NCBI GenBank assembly: GCA_025529335.1
Contig: JAMYHX010000151.1
Coordinates: 19,782-83,781 of the forward strand
Direction: 5' to 3'
Origin: Rhizopus sp. PT2906
Taxonomy: Eukaryota > Mucoromycota > Mucoromycetes > Mucorales > Rhizopodaceae
DNA: 64,000 nucleotides
Shown: positions 44,333 through 56,320 of the stretch, piece by piece
Layout of the letters: each line of letters starts with the position of its first letter
Position numbering within the stretch: position 1 is the first letter of the stretch
Notes under the pieces: model-generated
What the model saw: the letters and a program-made list of their open reading frames with translations, nothing else
Told to the model about the DNA's origin: nothing
The model's database searches: none
Position numbers and translations under genes: made by a program

Positions 44333-45962
44333 CTAAATACTGATCGTCTTGAAAATGTTGACTCCTGTGTTTGCCGTACTGATCACACAACCAGGTATTT
44401 GCCTATGGAAATGTAATTCCTTAATATCTTCTTGTCCCTGATGAACAAACAACAGCTGAGGCGGCACGTCTTCATGTGTCATCTGTCCATCTTGTTCCGT
44501 ATCTGGTTCGACTGAGAGATCCCAGAGGGTCAACTGATTGTCGGCGCCGGAGACAGCCAAGACGGATTCTTCTGTTGGATGCCATTCGATAGATGTGATG
44601 GGTGCGTGATGCCACTTGAAAGTAGCCACTGGCGTGGGTTTGCCGTTATTGGATTTGAATGTACGAAGATCCCAGATACTAAAGATACCATCGTCATGCC
44701 CACTGGCTAATAAGTAAGCTGCCTTTGTGTTCCAGGTGATCACGTTCACGTCCGAACTTGATGCGTGCACACTCACGGCCGATCGCTTCTTGTTACGTGT
44801 ATCCCAAATCTTGATGGTCTGATCAGATGAGCAGGATGCAAAGACGGTTGTTTCTGTAGGTGACCATTGAAGATCTTCGACAGATGATCTGTGTTCTCTA
44901 AATGCAACTGAATCTGTCTGTACACCCGTGGGCGTGAGTAATGTCTGATATATCTTTCCACTGTTGTCACCTGTCAAGAGACTGGGATGCAAACATCAGT
45001 ACATACATATACAACAAGCTCATTTTAAATTTACCGGCCAACGTCAAGTCTGGACCAATCCATAGCATAACCTTCGTCACGTCCGTGTTGGTTAATGGTG
45101 CATAATGGCTTTTGAGACATCTTGGCAGGTGTACCGGGCACTTCTAAACTATCTACTGCTTGCGTCAAATCGTAAATGTGCACCTTACCCGTCTCCGACC
45201 AGGTGGATGCAATGTGTTTTTCTTGGGCGTAAGGCATGAGTCTGATTCTATTCACACATCCGTTGTGTGGTATCGATCGGTGCTCAAGAACTGGGTCTTC
45301 GTCTAATGCATCTGGATCATCCTCGTCGTCGGAATCTAGAATACGTCAGTCTCTCAAGTTGGGGCTCGCTTCAATATATGTATACCATCTTGTTGGGTTT
45401 TATGTAAAGAGGACATCTTCATCACTAGTACTTCATTATCTCTGACGCCAGGAATAGATGTACCTGCAGCTATATAGGCCGTAGCAGGGAACTATAGAGT
45501 GTGAGTCACTCCCCATTTATTTTTGCTTCCCTACTTACATTTTTTCTTTCATCACCCAACTTGTCTTGTAAGATATCAAAACTCAAGAAAGGAGAATGAA
45601 CTTCGAGATTATGAAGCATGACATACACGGAAGGATCTGCTTCCAAGACTTCACCTTCTGCTAAAGGTTGTCCTGGTAAATATACTTTCAAGTCAGGTTG
45701 CACTTCTTCTTCATCGTCTACTTCCATTCCTTCACCTAAAGCCATGTCAGTTTATATATATATATATATATATACATTTTTTTTTTCCTTTACCGTCTTC
45801 ATCTTCTTGTTGTTCAATCACCTCTTCTTCTTCGATTTCGTCTTCCCAATTATCCTCAAACTCTCCCATCTCATTCTTTTCTTCTTTTCCATATCGACCT
45901 TCAAAGGAAGACAACTTTGATTGTTCTCTTATATCAGGTTGATCAGCTTGACGTTTTGACAT
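44333..45962 (-). CDS. RRB1: glutamate-rich WD-repeat protein 1 (GRWD1/Rrb1), ribosome assembly
   Basis: Nucleolar/nuclear chaperone of ribosomal protein L3 in 60S assembly. Exons: 45962..45794, 45734..45539, 45491..45386, 45335..45035 and 44981..44333. The N-terminus is acidic (EFEDNWEDEIEEEE, EVDDEEE), then LKVYLPGQPL and SVYVMLHNLEVHSPFLSFDIL, a signature of this family. Then FPATAYIAAGT, HNGCVNRIRLMPY and WD blocks: DLQWSPTETTVFASCSSDQ, IKIWDTRN, FSIWDLRTF and LTLWDLSVEPD. It ends HFHRQIPGCVISTANTGVNIF. About 470 residues, family-like. A TA dinucleotide repeat (45754-45774) lies in intron 1. Confidence 0.94.
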
Positions 45963-46244
45963 TTATAAGTGAAAAATTATTTTTTGGAGAGGGAAACTGT
46001 GACACTACAAAAAAAAGAGAAAAGACAGTCCAAAGTTGTCACACTTCACTGACAAGAACCTTGACAGAGTGTGATTCAATATCCAAATATAATCATGTAT
46101 AAAGGCTTTTTCAGAAATTATTCGCACACATTACAAGGTCAATAACAATTAAACACTTTATGTCCTTTTTATTATTTAAAAAGACAACATTTAATATATA
46201 AAATGAGCTTGATATTTTTGAGAACAGATAAATGTGGTCAACGT
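45963..46244. other. GRWD1 5' flank
   Basis: About 280 bp upstream of GRWD1, AT-rich, leading into the dispersed repeat at 46245. No gene was seen. Confidence 0.4.
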
Positions 46245-46760
46245 ATAAATGATACGTAACTGAAAAAGTTGTTAGAGACTTAATATAAACAATCTGATCT
46301 TGACTTTCTCTTTTTCTTTTCTTCTTTGGACCAAAAAGTAAGACCGGCTATTCCCCAGCTAGCCCTAAGGTATGTTATATTCTTTACTCTTGTAAGAAAC
46401 TAATATATAGTATTATAGATCATAAAATCGAAAACAGTAACCGGTGCTAGCTGGGGGTAGTTTGGTTCTTACCAACTTTGGTCTCATCCACTCTCTTCCT
46501 TGCTCTCCTCTCTTGTTCTTCTCTTTTCTCTGGCTTGTTCTCTTCTTCTTTCTCTTCTTTGTCCCAGCCAATTATCGCTGGCCCATACAATGCACTTAGG
46601 GTAAGATATTCATAATCTCTTTTATAAGCTTACTCACTTTTCTTCTCTTTTTCTCTCTTATAAATCCTCTTCTTTAAGTGTTTAATATCAATGTAAATAA
46701 CTGATTTACTAATCATTTCTTTATTCATTCTTTTGCTTCTGATGGGCTCTCTTTCTTTAT
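46245..46760 (+). repeat. dispersed repeat with long inverted arms, copy A
   Basis: This stretch matches 58911-59365 in the same orientation over more than 400 bp. Its core (about 46333-46490) is palindromic: GTAAGACCGGCTATTCCCC on the left pairs with GGGGGTAGTTTGGTTCTTAC on the right, flanked by CAGCTAG and CTAGCTG arms and an outer ACCAAA pair. A pyrimidine-rich arm (CTCTT, TTCTTC runs) follows, then a small hairpin CCAGC...GCTGG near 46564-46582 and the shared TATAAATCCTCTTCTTT. It could be a MITE or a structured non-coding RNA family. No coding potential. Confidence 0.6.
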
Positions 46761-47120
46761 TACTTGTATCTTTTATTATTTTTTTATCAGTGCGAATAAT
46801 TTGTAAAGGCTTTTGTCCATGTGTCAAAAATGCAATGTGATTTTCTTTGCAGTGCGCACTCAACATTTATTGAAAAAAAACACTGTTAAATCAAGGGGAG
46901 AAAAAAAAAGGGAAAAGGGGCAAGGGAAGAGGGAAAACAAAACTTGAGGAAAAAGGGGAAGACCATTGTCTTTTTATGTGCTTTGATATTGAAGGGGAAT
47001 AAAAAAAAGGGGGACAAGTGTGTATATGAGTACAAAAGAAGAAAAGTGATAATAAACACTATATTATATAAAAGGTGAGAGAGAGAGAAAAAAGTGTGTG
47101 AGAAAGAAGTATTTATATAA
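46761..47120. other. purine-rich 3' flank of importin beta
   Basis: 360 bp. From 46870 to 47110 the plus strand is a long A/G-rich run (GGGGAGAAAAAAAAAGGG and GAGAGAGAGAAAAAAG types). It probably includes the importin-beta 3' UTR on the minus strand, where it reads as a pyrimidine tract. Open frames here are low-complexity only. Confidence 0.5.
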
Positions 47121-50100
47121 TTATTGAGTTGCACGTTTGATCATCTACAATAAAATGTGAGTAGACTTGAAGAATACTTTCTATGGTGCTTACCTCTTTA
47201 GCCCAACGTGCTGTTTCTTTAGTAGACTGTCCGCAGTGTCTGCTTGTTCTAGCTTCCTTTAACAATTGTGCAATCCAGTCTTGTAAGAAAAAGTCCTTTA
47301 GTTGTAATCCAAATGTTTCAGCGAGATCACTGTATAAAGATTAATACCGCGTATTCTCAAAACAAGCACAGCTTACCCTAACAACCCAATGATGGATCTT
47401 GTAAGTGAATCGCCCTTTGTTGGATCAGCAGCAATGACATGAATGAACTCAAAGACGGGAGGAAGGTAAGGCAGTAAGGCTGGAGCAGAGGGTGTATGAT
47501 TTAATCCTTGAACAATACCGACATATGCTTCAACAACGCCTTCATATAATGAATGAACGTAATCCAGCATATCATAGTTGTCCTTATCAGCTCGCATACT
47601 GCCAGCCTGTTGTAAGACCATCATGACAACTTCCAAATATGTATTAAACAGCTCACCAATTGCCAATGCGATATCACCAAAGCAAGACAGGATTGCAGGC
47701 TTGACTGTACGGTGGAGAATAGGGCTCTGGAGGTTAGATACGAGCAACTGCATGAGATTGTTGCAGTAAGGGTAGACATCTTTGCCAAGGGCACGACTGA
47801 CATCGCCAATGATACCCACCGCAATGAAACATAATTGGTATTCAGCAGGGTTTTGTAAAGCATTACAGAGATTAGGTATAAAGGGTTCAGCATAACGAGC
47901 AAAACCACTTTCGAGAGCACTGGTCAATGCACCAACGGCCAAGAAGGCGTCTTCAGTGGTCGTCGCTTGCTTGGACTGATTATTGAGTAATTGAAGAATG
48001 ACGGTCATGATACGATCGGCAATGGCACTGATATCGCCACCCAATCGACGGATGCAGTTGGTCAAGACGCCCAAAAGGCTAGATTGCAATTCGGAGTGGT
48101 TGGCTCGGTCGTCAGCATCGAGGATTTGGTTTTCCATGGCCATCGTGGTCTCCAATCGATCTAAAACGGTCAGGACAATTCTTTGAACCGTAGGGATGCA
48201 ATCCTATATGTATATATATGAGTTTGTGGTCATTTTTTATAAAAATATCCCTTACATTGGCAGAGTACATGGCAAGTGTCGAAATGGCTTCATAGGCAGA
48301 AGTTCTGCAGTTGGCTTCATTGTCGGCTCTTTCAGTAAACTGTAATAAAGCAGTGATGATGCCGTCAAAGTAGAGAGAGAGAGGAGACGTAGGTGCTTCA
48401 TCACCCAAGACAGGTCCCAATTGCTCAGCCAAGTTCATCAAAGACTAGAACACGTTATTACACATAATTTCTCTCTCTCTTTTTTACAATCTTACCCAGC
48501 AACAGTTGCCGACGATACGAGGGCTATCTTGAAGACCAAAGACAAGAGCGGCAATCAATTCATTCAAATGAACGTCTGGTTTGATACAGTGAATGAGCAA
48601 TTCACAGATACGACCGAGCGTCCAAGCAACAGTATCTTTCACATGGACAACGCTGTCTCTCATCATTTGAATCAATGTAGGCAAAGCTTGATCAACTAGG
48701 GGAGTTAACACATTTGCATCAGGACCATCCAAGATGGAACCAAAGGCCATGACAGCTGCTTCACGATTTCTCCAGTTTTCGTTGCGAATGTTACTTTCGA
48801 TAAAAGGCACGACTTGAGAGATCACAAGGTTACCGACACATTGAGCGAGTAAAGAAAGACAGGTGGCAGCAGCCATAGCCACTGTCCATTCATCCTCATC
48901 GTAATCTTCTTCTTGTTTTGTCAAAAGCCACAACAGGTTGGGTAAAATCTCGGGGAGCGCCAATTCAGCAAAATGATGGAGCTCGCGTTCGGGCTGCTCT
49001 CCTGCTTCCTGAGCCTAATGAATATGTTATTTTTGTCTTTCTCTTATTCCCTTTCTCTCTCTCCCTTACTTCATATACTTCATCTTTGATATCAATTTCC
49101 TCATCACAGACCGTTGACCAGAATTCGATGGCCTGTAATGCCACGCGTTCATCCTCGTTATTCATACCGGTGATGGTGAGCTAAAAGAATTATATAAGTA
49201 TGTGTATAAATATATATATATATATATGTCTTTTTGCTTACTCCAAACAAAGCCTTTTCCATATACACGCGCATTTTGTCATAGTAAGTTTGCATGATAC
49301 GGACTAAACATTGGAAAGCAACCACTTGAAGATCAGGATAGTCACTTTGAGTTGCCTCACAGACAACTTGCATAATAAAGTTTCTTTCTCCCTGGTATAA
49401 AGAATGTTTAACATATTCCCCCAAAAATGTTTTTGTTGTCATCACTTACCTCGCGTTCAAAATTTGCCTTGATGAAATCGAGTGAATTGATCAAGGCATT
49501 GATAGCTGCCATACGAACTTCTGGACTAGAAACAAGGGTTAAGAGATTGGCTTGTTTTTTATCATTTGCTTACCTTGGTTCTTCACTGCGCGCACCTTGA
49601 ACAATAGCAGTGAGAATACCATTGGATTGGTTGACGAGAACATTAGGGTCCTGATAAGTGTGAGTGAATAGATGTATAATAAAGCAAGTTCAACTTACAA
49701 TAGCTTCACAGACATATCCAATAGCTTGTAATGTAGATTGTTTTAATGTTGAATCCGTTGTTTGAATATTGGCAAGCATGGTTGTGATAAGGTCTGGCCA
49801 AGCATTCAAAGGTAGTTCAATTTCGGCAATAGCAGCAATCACCTATTGAAAACAAGGTGAGCATCTCTTGTATTTTTTATTCTTTCTGTTCTTTACCTGG
49901 CCTGCAATACTACCAACTGATTTTTTAGGAGAAGCTAAACCTTGAAGTACCTACAAAAAACTCTTTTATCAACATTACACATTTACTTTTTATCTCAATC
50001 TATAACTTTACACCTTGCTTGATTTGATTACGAAGATCAACAGGCATGGACAACCATCTCTGAGAAAATTCTTCTTTACGAGCAAAATCCTATTTACAGA

Positions 50101-50462
50101 GTTTTGTAAGAGATATTTTTTTTTTCATTGTTGTCTCTCTCTATTTATACCTTTGCTGTTAGACTGTTCTTTAAAGCAAGACCTGCAGACATTCTAGCAG
50201 CGTCATCAGCGCTTTCATTAGCAAGGATTTGACATAAAGAACCAGCATAGGTAGGCTATTATATATAAATGTCAATTGTATATTCTAATTGTGTGTGTCT
50301 TGGTATTTACGTAGTTGTCTTGTGCCAATAATTCTAATTGACGAGTGGCTTCTTCACGTATGGCACGATCTATTCAAATAAAAAGAGTTAGACCACATCA
50401 CACATGTCAATCTAGAACTCACCATTTGAAAGTGAATTGACAAGAAGTGTGGTTGCGTCCAT
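47121..50462 (-). CDS. KAP95: importin subunit beta-1 (karyopherin Kap95)
   Basis: Nuclear import receptor that binds importin-alpha, RanGTP and nucleoporins. About 15 exons join in frame from ATG at 50462 (MDATTLLVNSLSN) to a last exon encoding MIKRATQ and a stop at 47121. HEAT-repeat blocks seen in order include QLELLAQDNYPTYAGSLC, RMSAGLALKNSLTAK, ECEAT-like (VVCEATQSDYPDLQVVAFQC), IEFWSTVCDEE, EDEWTVAMAAATCLSLLAQC, NWRNREAAVMAFGSILDGP, VVHVKDTVAWTLGRICELL, NCCWSLMNLAEQL, CIRRLGGDISAIADRIM and CIAVGIIGDVSRALG-like (FIAVGIIGDVSRALGKDVY). Order and spacing match importin beta-1 through its whole length. All checked introns are short GT-AG. Confidence 0.95.
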
Positions 50463-50785
50463 TTCCTTGAATGTTTATCTATTTTACATGTCAACAATGT
50501 TTTATATACAGCAATCTCTCTTTCTTACCAATCTTTAGTAATTCAAAAAAAAGGGACTCGAGAAAAAAAGATCTTTAAAGAATAAAGAAAGCGACTTTTT
50601 TAAATAATAGAAAAAACAAAAAAAAAAAAAAGTTTTATAAAACACTACACGATTTTTTTTTCCTCTTCCGCATTGAGACGCGAACGAGCATAAAATGATG
50701 ACGTAGATGACAGATGTGGATTTATTTTGCCCCCCTTTCTGAACTTTACAACTTGGCAAACACAAAGATAAAACATAAAATATTC
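50463..50785. other. importin-beta promoter region
   Basis: A 323-bp stretch between the importin start and the MULE relic, with an A-run at 50617-50632. It may contain the left border of the element described next, but no inverted terminal repeat was recognised. Confidence 0.4.
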
Positions 50786-51720
50786 TTAAGTCATACAAGT
50801 CAGCATATTTATATTTGGTGGAAGCTGCATCTCTTCATTTGCTAACAATAACTGTCTTTGTTCATTATATATTTGTGACAGTCTGTTGTTATTTTCAAAA
50901 GTTAAATGTATACGGCTTTCTAAAGCTTGTTTACATACATTCGAGATGTTTGTCAACGCCTCATCCGTTCCACTTCCAGCTTCAGATTTACAGACACGCC
51001 TATTTCGTTGAAAGTTTATACAATTACATGCAGTCATCATTCCTTGTTCAGTTGATATATCGTATACAACTTCCGTCTTGAAAGACTTGACAATATAGCA
51101 AATTTCTTCGATATACACTTTCTGCACCATATCTTCTAATGAGAGCTCATTGATCTCTTCTGCTGAAATCATTTTCTTTCCTGTCTCTCTAGTTTCTGAG
51201 TTCATATGCCCGATATTAGCAGCCATCCTTGTGGTATTGTACATAAAATATGTATGAACATCATCAACCAAGATAAAGGTTAAGCAAGCCAGTCTTCTAT
51301 TTTTCTTTCTTTGCAAGTAATTTGTCTTCAGTTGGTTATGACAGCTCTCAACATAGTTGTTCGTTTTCATAATGGTGAAAACATAGGCTGGCAAGTAGCA
51401 GATCAATGTATGAACTTGTCATATTTAAGATAATATCTCAAAAGGTACATCATAAGCTCTTTATACTCACCAAGAATTTTTTGGAGCTGTAAAAATTTCT
51501 GAGTAAATGGGTAAATAGCCCTCTTTGGCCTTTCATACAACAACCCCTTCAGTACGGCCATCATGTCCCAGTAAGTAGTATTGTTTCTTGCTGTTTTTTC
51601 CAGTGAAAGTCGAATATTCTCTGGCCAAATATGGATAAGGGTATTAAAAGCAAATTACAATATTTAGTGATATCGACGGTGATGATTCGTTCATGCTTAA
51701 AGTCCATTTTATCAAACTTC
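50786..51720 (-). pseudogene. MULE (Mutator-like) transposase relic with decayed SWIM motif
   Basis: Minus strand. From about 51700 a frame reads FNTLIHIWPENIRLSLEKTA and RNNTTYWDMMAVLKGLLYER to about 51420. After a stop/frameshift, 51406..50786 reads NNYVESCHNQLKTNYLQRKK, then RRLACLTFILVDDV. These are typical of the C-terminal part of Mutator-like transposases (NNxVESxHNxLK). Near 51,020 a SWIM-like CxCxnCx motif is seen (CNCINF...RVCK) but the closing His is missing. The DDE part upstream is absent or unrecognisable. It stands head-to-head with the Fanzor-like gene starting at 52034. Confidence 0.7.
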
Positions 51721-52033
51721 TTGTTTCATCGGTTTTAATTCTCCAATAAAGACAACAATAAGGTACCAAAAGTTATTTGAATGGCAGTAAAGAGAAGTGA
51801 AAGAGGTGATAAAGCCTACATGATGACTACCATGAGTTAATATAAACAAAGTACCGTGAGATTGTTGCTGTTTCTGGTATAGCAAAGGAAAAGCCTTTGA
51901 TTTGTCAAGTCAAGATGCAATTGTTGTTACTACTTTTACATATCAGTAATTTAGACTTCACATCTAACAACAATAACATAAATACTGTTGTTGAAGATGT
52001 TGAATTTGCTTTTCTCTTCTTTTATTTAACCAA
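51721..52033. other. spacer between MULE relic and Fanzor-like gene
   Basis: About 310 bp separating the divergent MULE and Fanzor-like frames. It is AT-rich. It might have held a shared promoter or a guide-RNA-related region of the ancestral element, but nothing specific is visible. Confidence 0.35.
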
Positions 52034-55000
52034 ATGCCATGTAAGTTATCCACTACATTGAATCACTTCTTTTTGAAGCTCAATTTCAATATAGCCAAGA
52101 GATTAACGCCATCCCCTTCCACATCCAAGTCTAAAAGGCAAAAAACACAAGGCGAATCTTCACTGAAAGGCATTTCATTACAGCCTGATTATAGCCACTT
52201 TACTCGAAAGTGTAAGCTATCCTCCTTTTTGAATCAAGACTATAAAGAGTACCGAGTACGCAATTTTGAATGCAAAGGAACCTAGATCTATTAATCACAT
52301 CTACATTTTTCTTTTCGCGCCATTAGCAAATTCTGAGAAAGTTGGCAGAAGAACTCTCGTTATTACGTGCAGATGCAATGAATTTAGGGTTACTTATTAT
52401 AAGTAACTAGGTTGAAAAGGCTGTAAAAATGGCCGGTTTCCACCTGTAGCAACACAAAAATTCTGGACACACACATTGCTATAGAAAAGTTGCGCAAGAT
52501 CTTAATGGCCAAAATGGTAGAATTGTAAGCTTCACTTATATGCTGTCTACATTTACTTACTTGGTATGCCCAGAAACTCATAAACATCATTGATGAATGC
52601 TATGAAAAATTCAATGCGACCAGAGAATGCCCTCTAATGACAGGTTAGTGCCAGGAGATAGATTTAGCATAACCTGTTGATCACTTGACGATAGAGTACT
52701 TTTACGAGATTCCTGTCTTAGATCATATGCACATAACGTTTGCGAGCAACTACGCAGACACAATAATTCAAAGTATTTACAAATAATCGCTTCATTTTAT
52801 TACATAATCTTGCTATATTATATAGATATTTCTATACATGTAACAAGAAACGTAAAGATTATATCTGTATAGAACTTTGTCGGGCTTCTGAGGAACACAA
52901 AGGAAGAGCAAAACCGTACATACAACGAAAGGCCCATTGGTAAGCTAATGCATAACTCTTTTTTACCTGCTAATAAAGCAGCAGATGGCGTAATACAACA
53001 TAAGAAGTTTGAATATTTGGATATTCAAATAGACGGCTTTGAACAATATTACACGTATATTCATAACAAATGTTAGATTTCCACACTTGACTAACTTGAA
53101 TAGGACATTTAGGAAAATTGTTGGAATATATATTGATATTTTTGATAAAGAAAAAATACGAAAAAATCTCTACTACGACCATGTAAAGAATAATAGTTAC
53201 AAGCTGTCGTGTTTGAGCTCACAGTTATTAAAAGAAGCAGCTAAACATAACGTCAAAACATGGAGCACTCTCCCAAAGCCCAGCCACGGCGTCGGTAAGT
53301 CGTAACTGAGTATGCGTAAACCTGTTAATGCTCTTAATCACTGGTAGCTTTTGCGCTTCTTAGTGGCAGTGATTGTATGTATGGTTTATTGGGACAAGCA
53401 TACAAAAACAAGCCTCCAATTCCGTCACAATGTTTAACAGAAGAGTACAACTTCGAAACACGTAAAGTGAGCATTATTTGTACCCCAATTGTAACTTTAC
53501 TAACGGAAATGCTTGTTGCGAAAAACAGTCCTAATCGGGCCAACCAACTTCAAAGACAGTTATGGAGGCATTGTATGGCAAGACCAGCTGTGGAAAGCCT
53601 TGCTTAATATTAAACATGTACAAAGTAAGCGTCGTAGACCTAATGAATGTATGCTGAAGGCATCCTTTGAATAATGACAAATTCTTTAATTTTATTTTTA
53701 TATGATAGACTATAGCAATACTAATATCGAGCTTGACTATGGCTGGAAAACGGATGGGTATATGATCGCAGTCTTGTTTAAAAGAGAAACTGTTGGTAAA
53801 TAGGAAGATACGTTTTATTCGTGTAAAATACTTATTAGAGTCTTATAATAGAGCGCATCCCGCAGGATGAGAAAGAAATGAACCTGTTAAAGAGGAAAGT
53901 AAACCTGATAAATTTGAGCAAAGACTTATATCCATTAAAGAAAGAATCAACAGAATTAAGCAGACAGACAGAGTAGTGGGCATAGACCCAGGTATGGATA
54001 TTACGCGAGCGAACTCATGGAAGTACTTATGTTGTATATAGGGCTTCATGACATCTTCCTTATGGCGGATGGTTCGTCAGAAGATATCAAAAACAAGAAA
54101 ACAGTGAAGGAAAGATCAGTAAAATTTTCGAACAATGAGTACAAGTATATATTTGCTTTTGCAATAGTATATTGATGTCTCTTTAGGGTACGCTCAAGTT
54201 TTGGCTGGCCAAAGCAAGTAGAGTTAAAGAATAGAGCGTCTGCTGGGATGCAAGTAGTATACGATGAAATATCGAGCTTAGACAACGGGGACAGCAACAC
54301 AATCTTAAATTATTTGCAAGTTCTATCCAAAAATTGTAAAAAGTAAGTAGCTGTATGATCATTATTATCGTGCTTAACTCTTGCAATATATAGGGTATTT
54401 TGCTTTATGAAGGGATACAGGCAGCGTGAAGCCACAGGATATTTGTATAGCAATCGACAAGTTGCAGATGATTACATGTGCCAACTTGTGCTGGCGAAAA
54501 CCTCTTCTGGAGCCCCTTGCGTGTTGGCGCATAAGACAAAGACACAAAAAAGACAGAAAGCAAGAAGAGCCTTTAAAAAGAGTAATCAAGCAGGTCAGGC
54601 TGATGATGGCAGGAGAACAGTGGTTGCTTATGGCGGTGCAAGCTTATCAGGAAAGAAGAAGGGGTATACCCCTATATCAGTAAAGGTATACCAATATGGA
54701 ACCTTTAACTAATCATATGTACTAATGATCTTGATCATACACAGAGGAAACAAAGGGTACTGGCAAAAAAAGTAATTGTTATCCCTGTCGATGAATTTTG
54801 AACAAGTATTACTTGTTGCAAATGTCATAGAAAGTTGGACCAAAAGTATGAAGCACAGACACTAGTGTGCGATCATAGGTATGTAATTGATATGATTAAA
54901 TTACGATTGTTGACATGAAGCCTCTTTATGCTCCAAAAAAAAAATTACGCCAAGGAGTTAAAAAGAATGCTGCACAGCACTGCTTAGACGATGACCGTCA

Positions 55001-55371
55001 TATCATCTGTCGAACATCAGAGTGCTCAGAAAGAATGCCAGGCAGTAAGTCGTATAGCATATAGAATCGAGTTTAATCGGTACTAAGCTATGCCTATAGA
55101 TTTCCCATCTGTCATTTACCAGTTGAAACAATGCAAACTGTGTCAAGCTGGTAATGGTCAAGATATTGTAAGTACTTGTCCATAAAATAAGCGAAAATAG
55201 CCCTAACGAGAATAACAACAGGTCTGGTAAAGGGATGTCAATGCAGCAATTAATATCCGTTCAATCCTGATATCATATATTAAACCAGGTTACAAAAACT
55301 CATCAAGGCATCCACCTTTGACAAGGGGAGGAGCCTTTGGTGGTGAGGGCGACACCACACAGTCACTTTGA
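52034..55371 (+). pseudogene. decayed Fanzor (eukaryotic TnpB-like RNA-guided nuclease) gene
   Basis: Intron-rich plus-strand gene beginning MPSKRLTPSP (exon 1 52034-52040, next from 52095). N-terminal helical exons include QILRKLAEELSLLRADAMNL and KLINIIDECYEKFNATRE. Later blocks: WQDQLWKALLNIKHVQ, DYSNTNIELDYGWKTDGY, then RVVGIDPG (RuvC-I Asp near 53985), FSNNEYK, GYRQREATGYLYSNRQ, VVAYGGASLSGKKKGYTP, VIPVDEF followed by TSITCCKCHRKL (glutamate plus CxxC-type zinc ribbon), a second Cys pair (QCKLCQAGNGQ) and RDVNAAINIRSI (RuvC-III Asp). In-frame stops interrupt DEF/TS (TGA 54799) and W/RD (TAA 55228), and the frame shifts before NFKDSYGG. The order of parts is that of Fanzor/TnpB, with the catalytic Glu at the zinc-ribbon-adjacent position reported for Fanzors. 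Not active as it stands. Confidence 0.75.
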
Positions 55372-56320
55372 TTGGTCTCTGGGATCACTTATGTCACCAT
55401 TTCGGTGGTGGTTTAAGTGTGTCCTTTTCTGTCTGCATCTTTTAAGAAAAAAATCATTCAATTCAATGTCTGTTTTTAGCGTTGAATCATTTGCAAATTC
55501 TTTGATATCGTTTGTTGAATATTGTGTGAGGAATACTCTTGACTACCGAATCAAAAATATATAAAGAAAGCACTAGTGTTTTCTATTGGACTCTTGATAC
55601 ATTTTCATTGTAAATATGCGACAGAGCAAAACTCATATACATGAAATACAAAAGTTTTTTTGGGGGAAAAGGTCAGCTTATCATTGGTTTACCTGCTACT
55701 TTAATACTTGATCGAACGCTACGACACTTTTTTTAACTATTTCACACACGAATGTGTTCTGTAATCCTCTGTTTCTCTTGTTATGTCAATATATGTTCTC
55801 ATCTTTGGTCTGTGATGTGTGCTACTGGCTTGAATAGAGCAATTCTGATAAACAAACCTTGCAGATAATATGTTGTAAACTTGGTGTTATTTAACAACAT
55901 TTACTCAACCCCTATTTAAATACTTTTCTTTCTCTTTATTTCCCTCTTTTTAAAAGACAAGAAGCAAATCAAGTAAAAAGAATCCTCTTTCAAGAATAAT
56001 GGGTCCACCTTCTCTATCTTGAAAACACTGCTGCTTCTGCTTCCCTACTGTTACCTTTCTTTATTTGAACATATATATATTGATATAAAAGAGTCTCTTT
56101 TTGATGATCTGTGAATGATATATCATAACAAAAGGAATGTTTATTTTGTCATTTATGCCAAACAAGGTTCAAGAGTCTATTCTACTCTGAATGAATAATA
56201 ATATAAAAACAGGGGGCAAAAGAATTTGATATGATTATCATGTGACTCTGTAAAAATCAGTCATTGTCCTTTCCTTGTGTATCTCTGTATCTTTTTCCCT
56301 TTCTTTTTATATATTTCAAC
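55372..56320. other. intergenic region
   Basis: About 950 bp between the Fanzor relic and the DnaJ gene. It starts with an inverted-repeat-like stretch near 55380-55415 (CACCATTTCGGTGGTGG) that may be near an element end. The rest is AT-rich with T-runs and probably holds the DnaJ promoter. No gene was supported. Confidence 0.4.

Noticed and set aside
46886..47134. Phe/Leu-rich minus-strand frame resembling a membrane protein
   Set aside because: It is the pyrimidine complement of a purine-rich tract in the importin-beta 3' flank.
54407..54712. Two overlapping open frames of 85-101 codons considered as a separate small gene
   Set aside because: One of them carries Fanzor RuvC-region residues (REATGYLYSNRQ, VVAYGG) and is an exon of the Fanzor relic; the other is its shadow.
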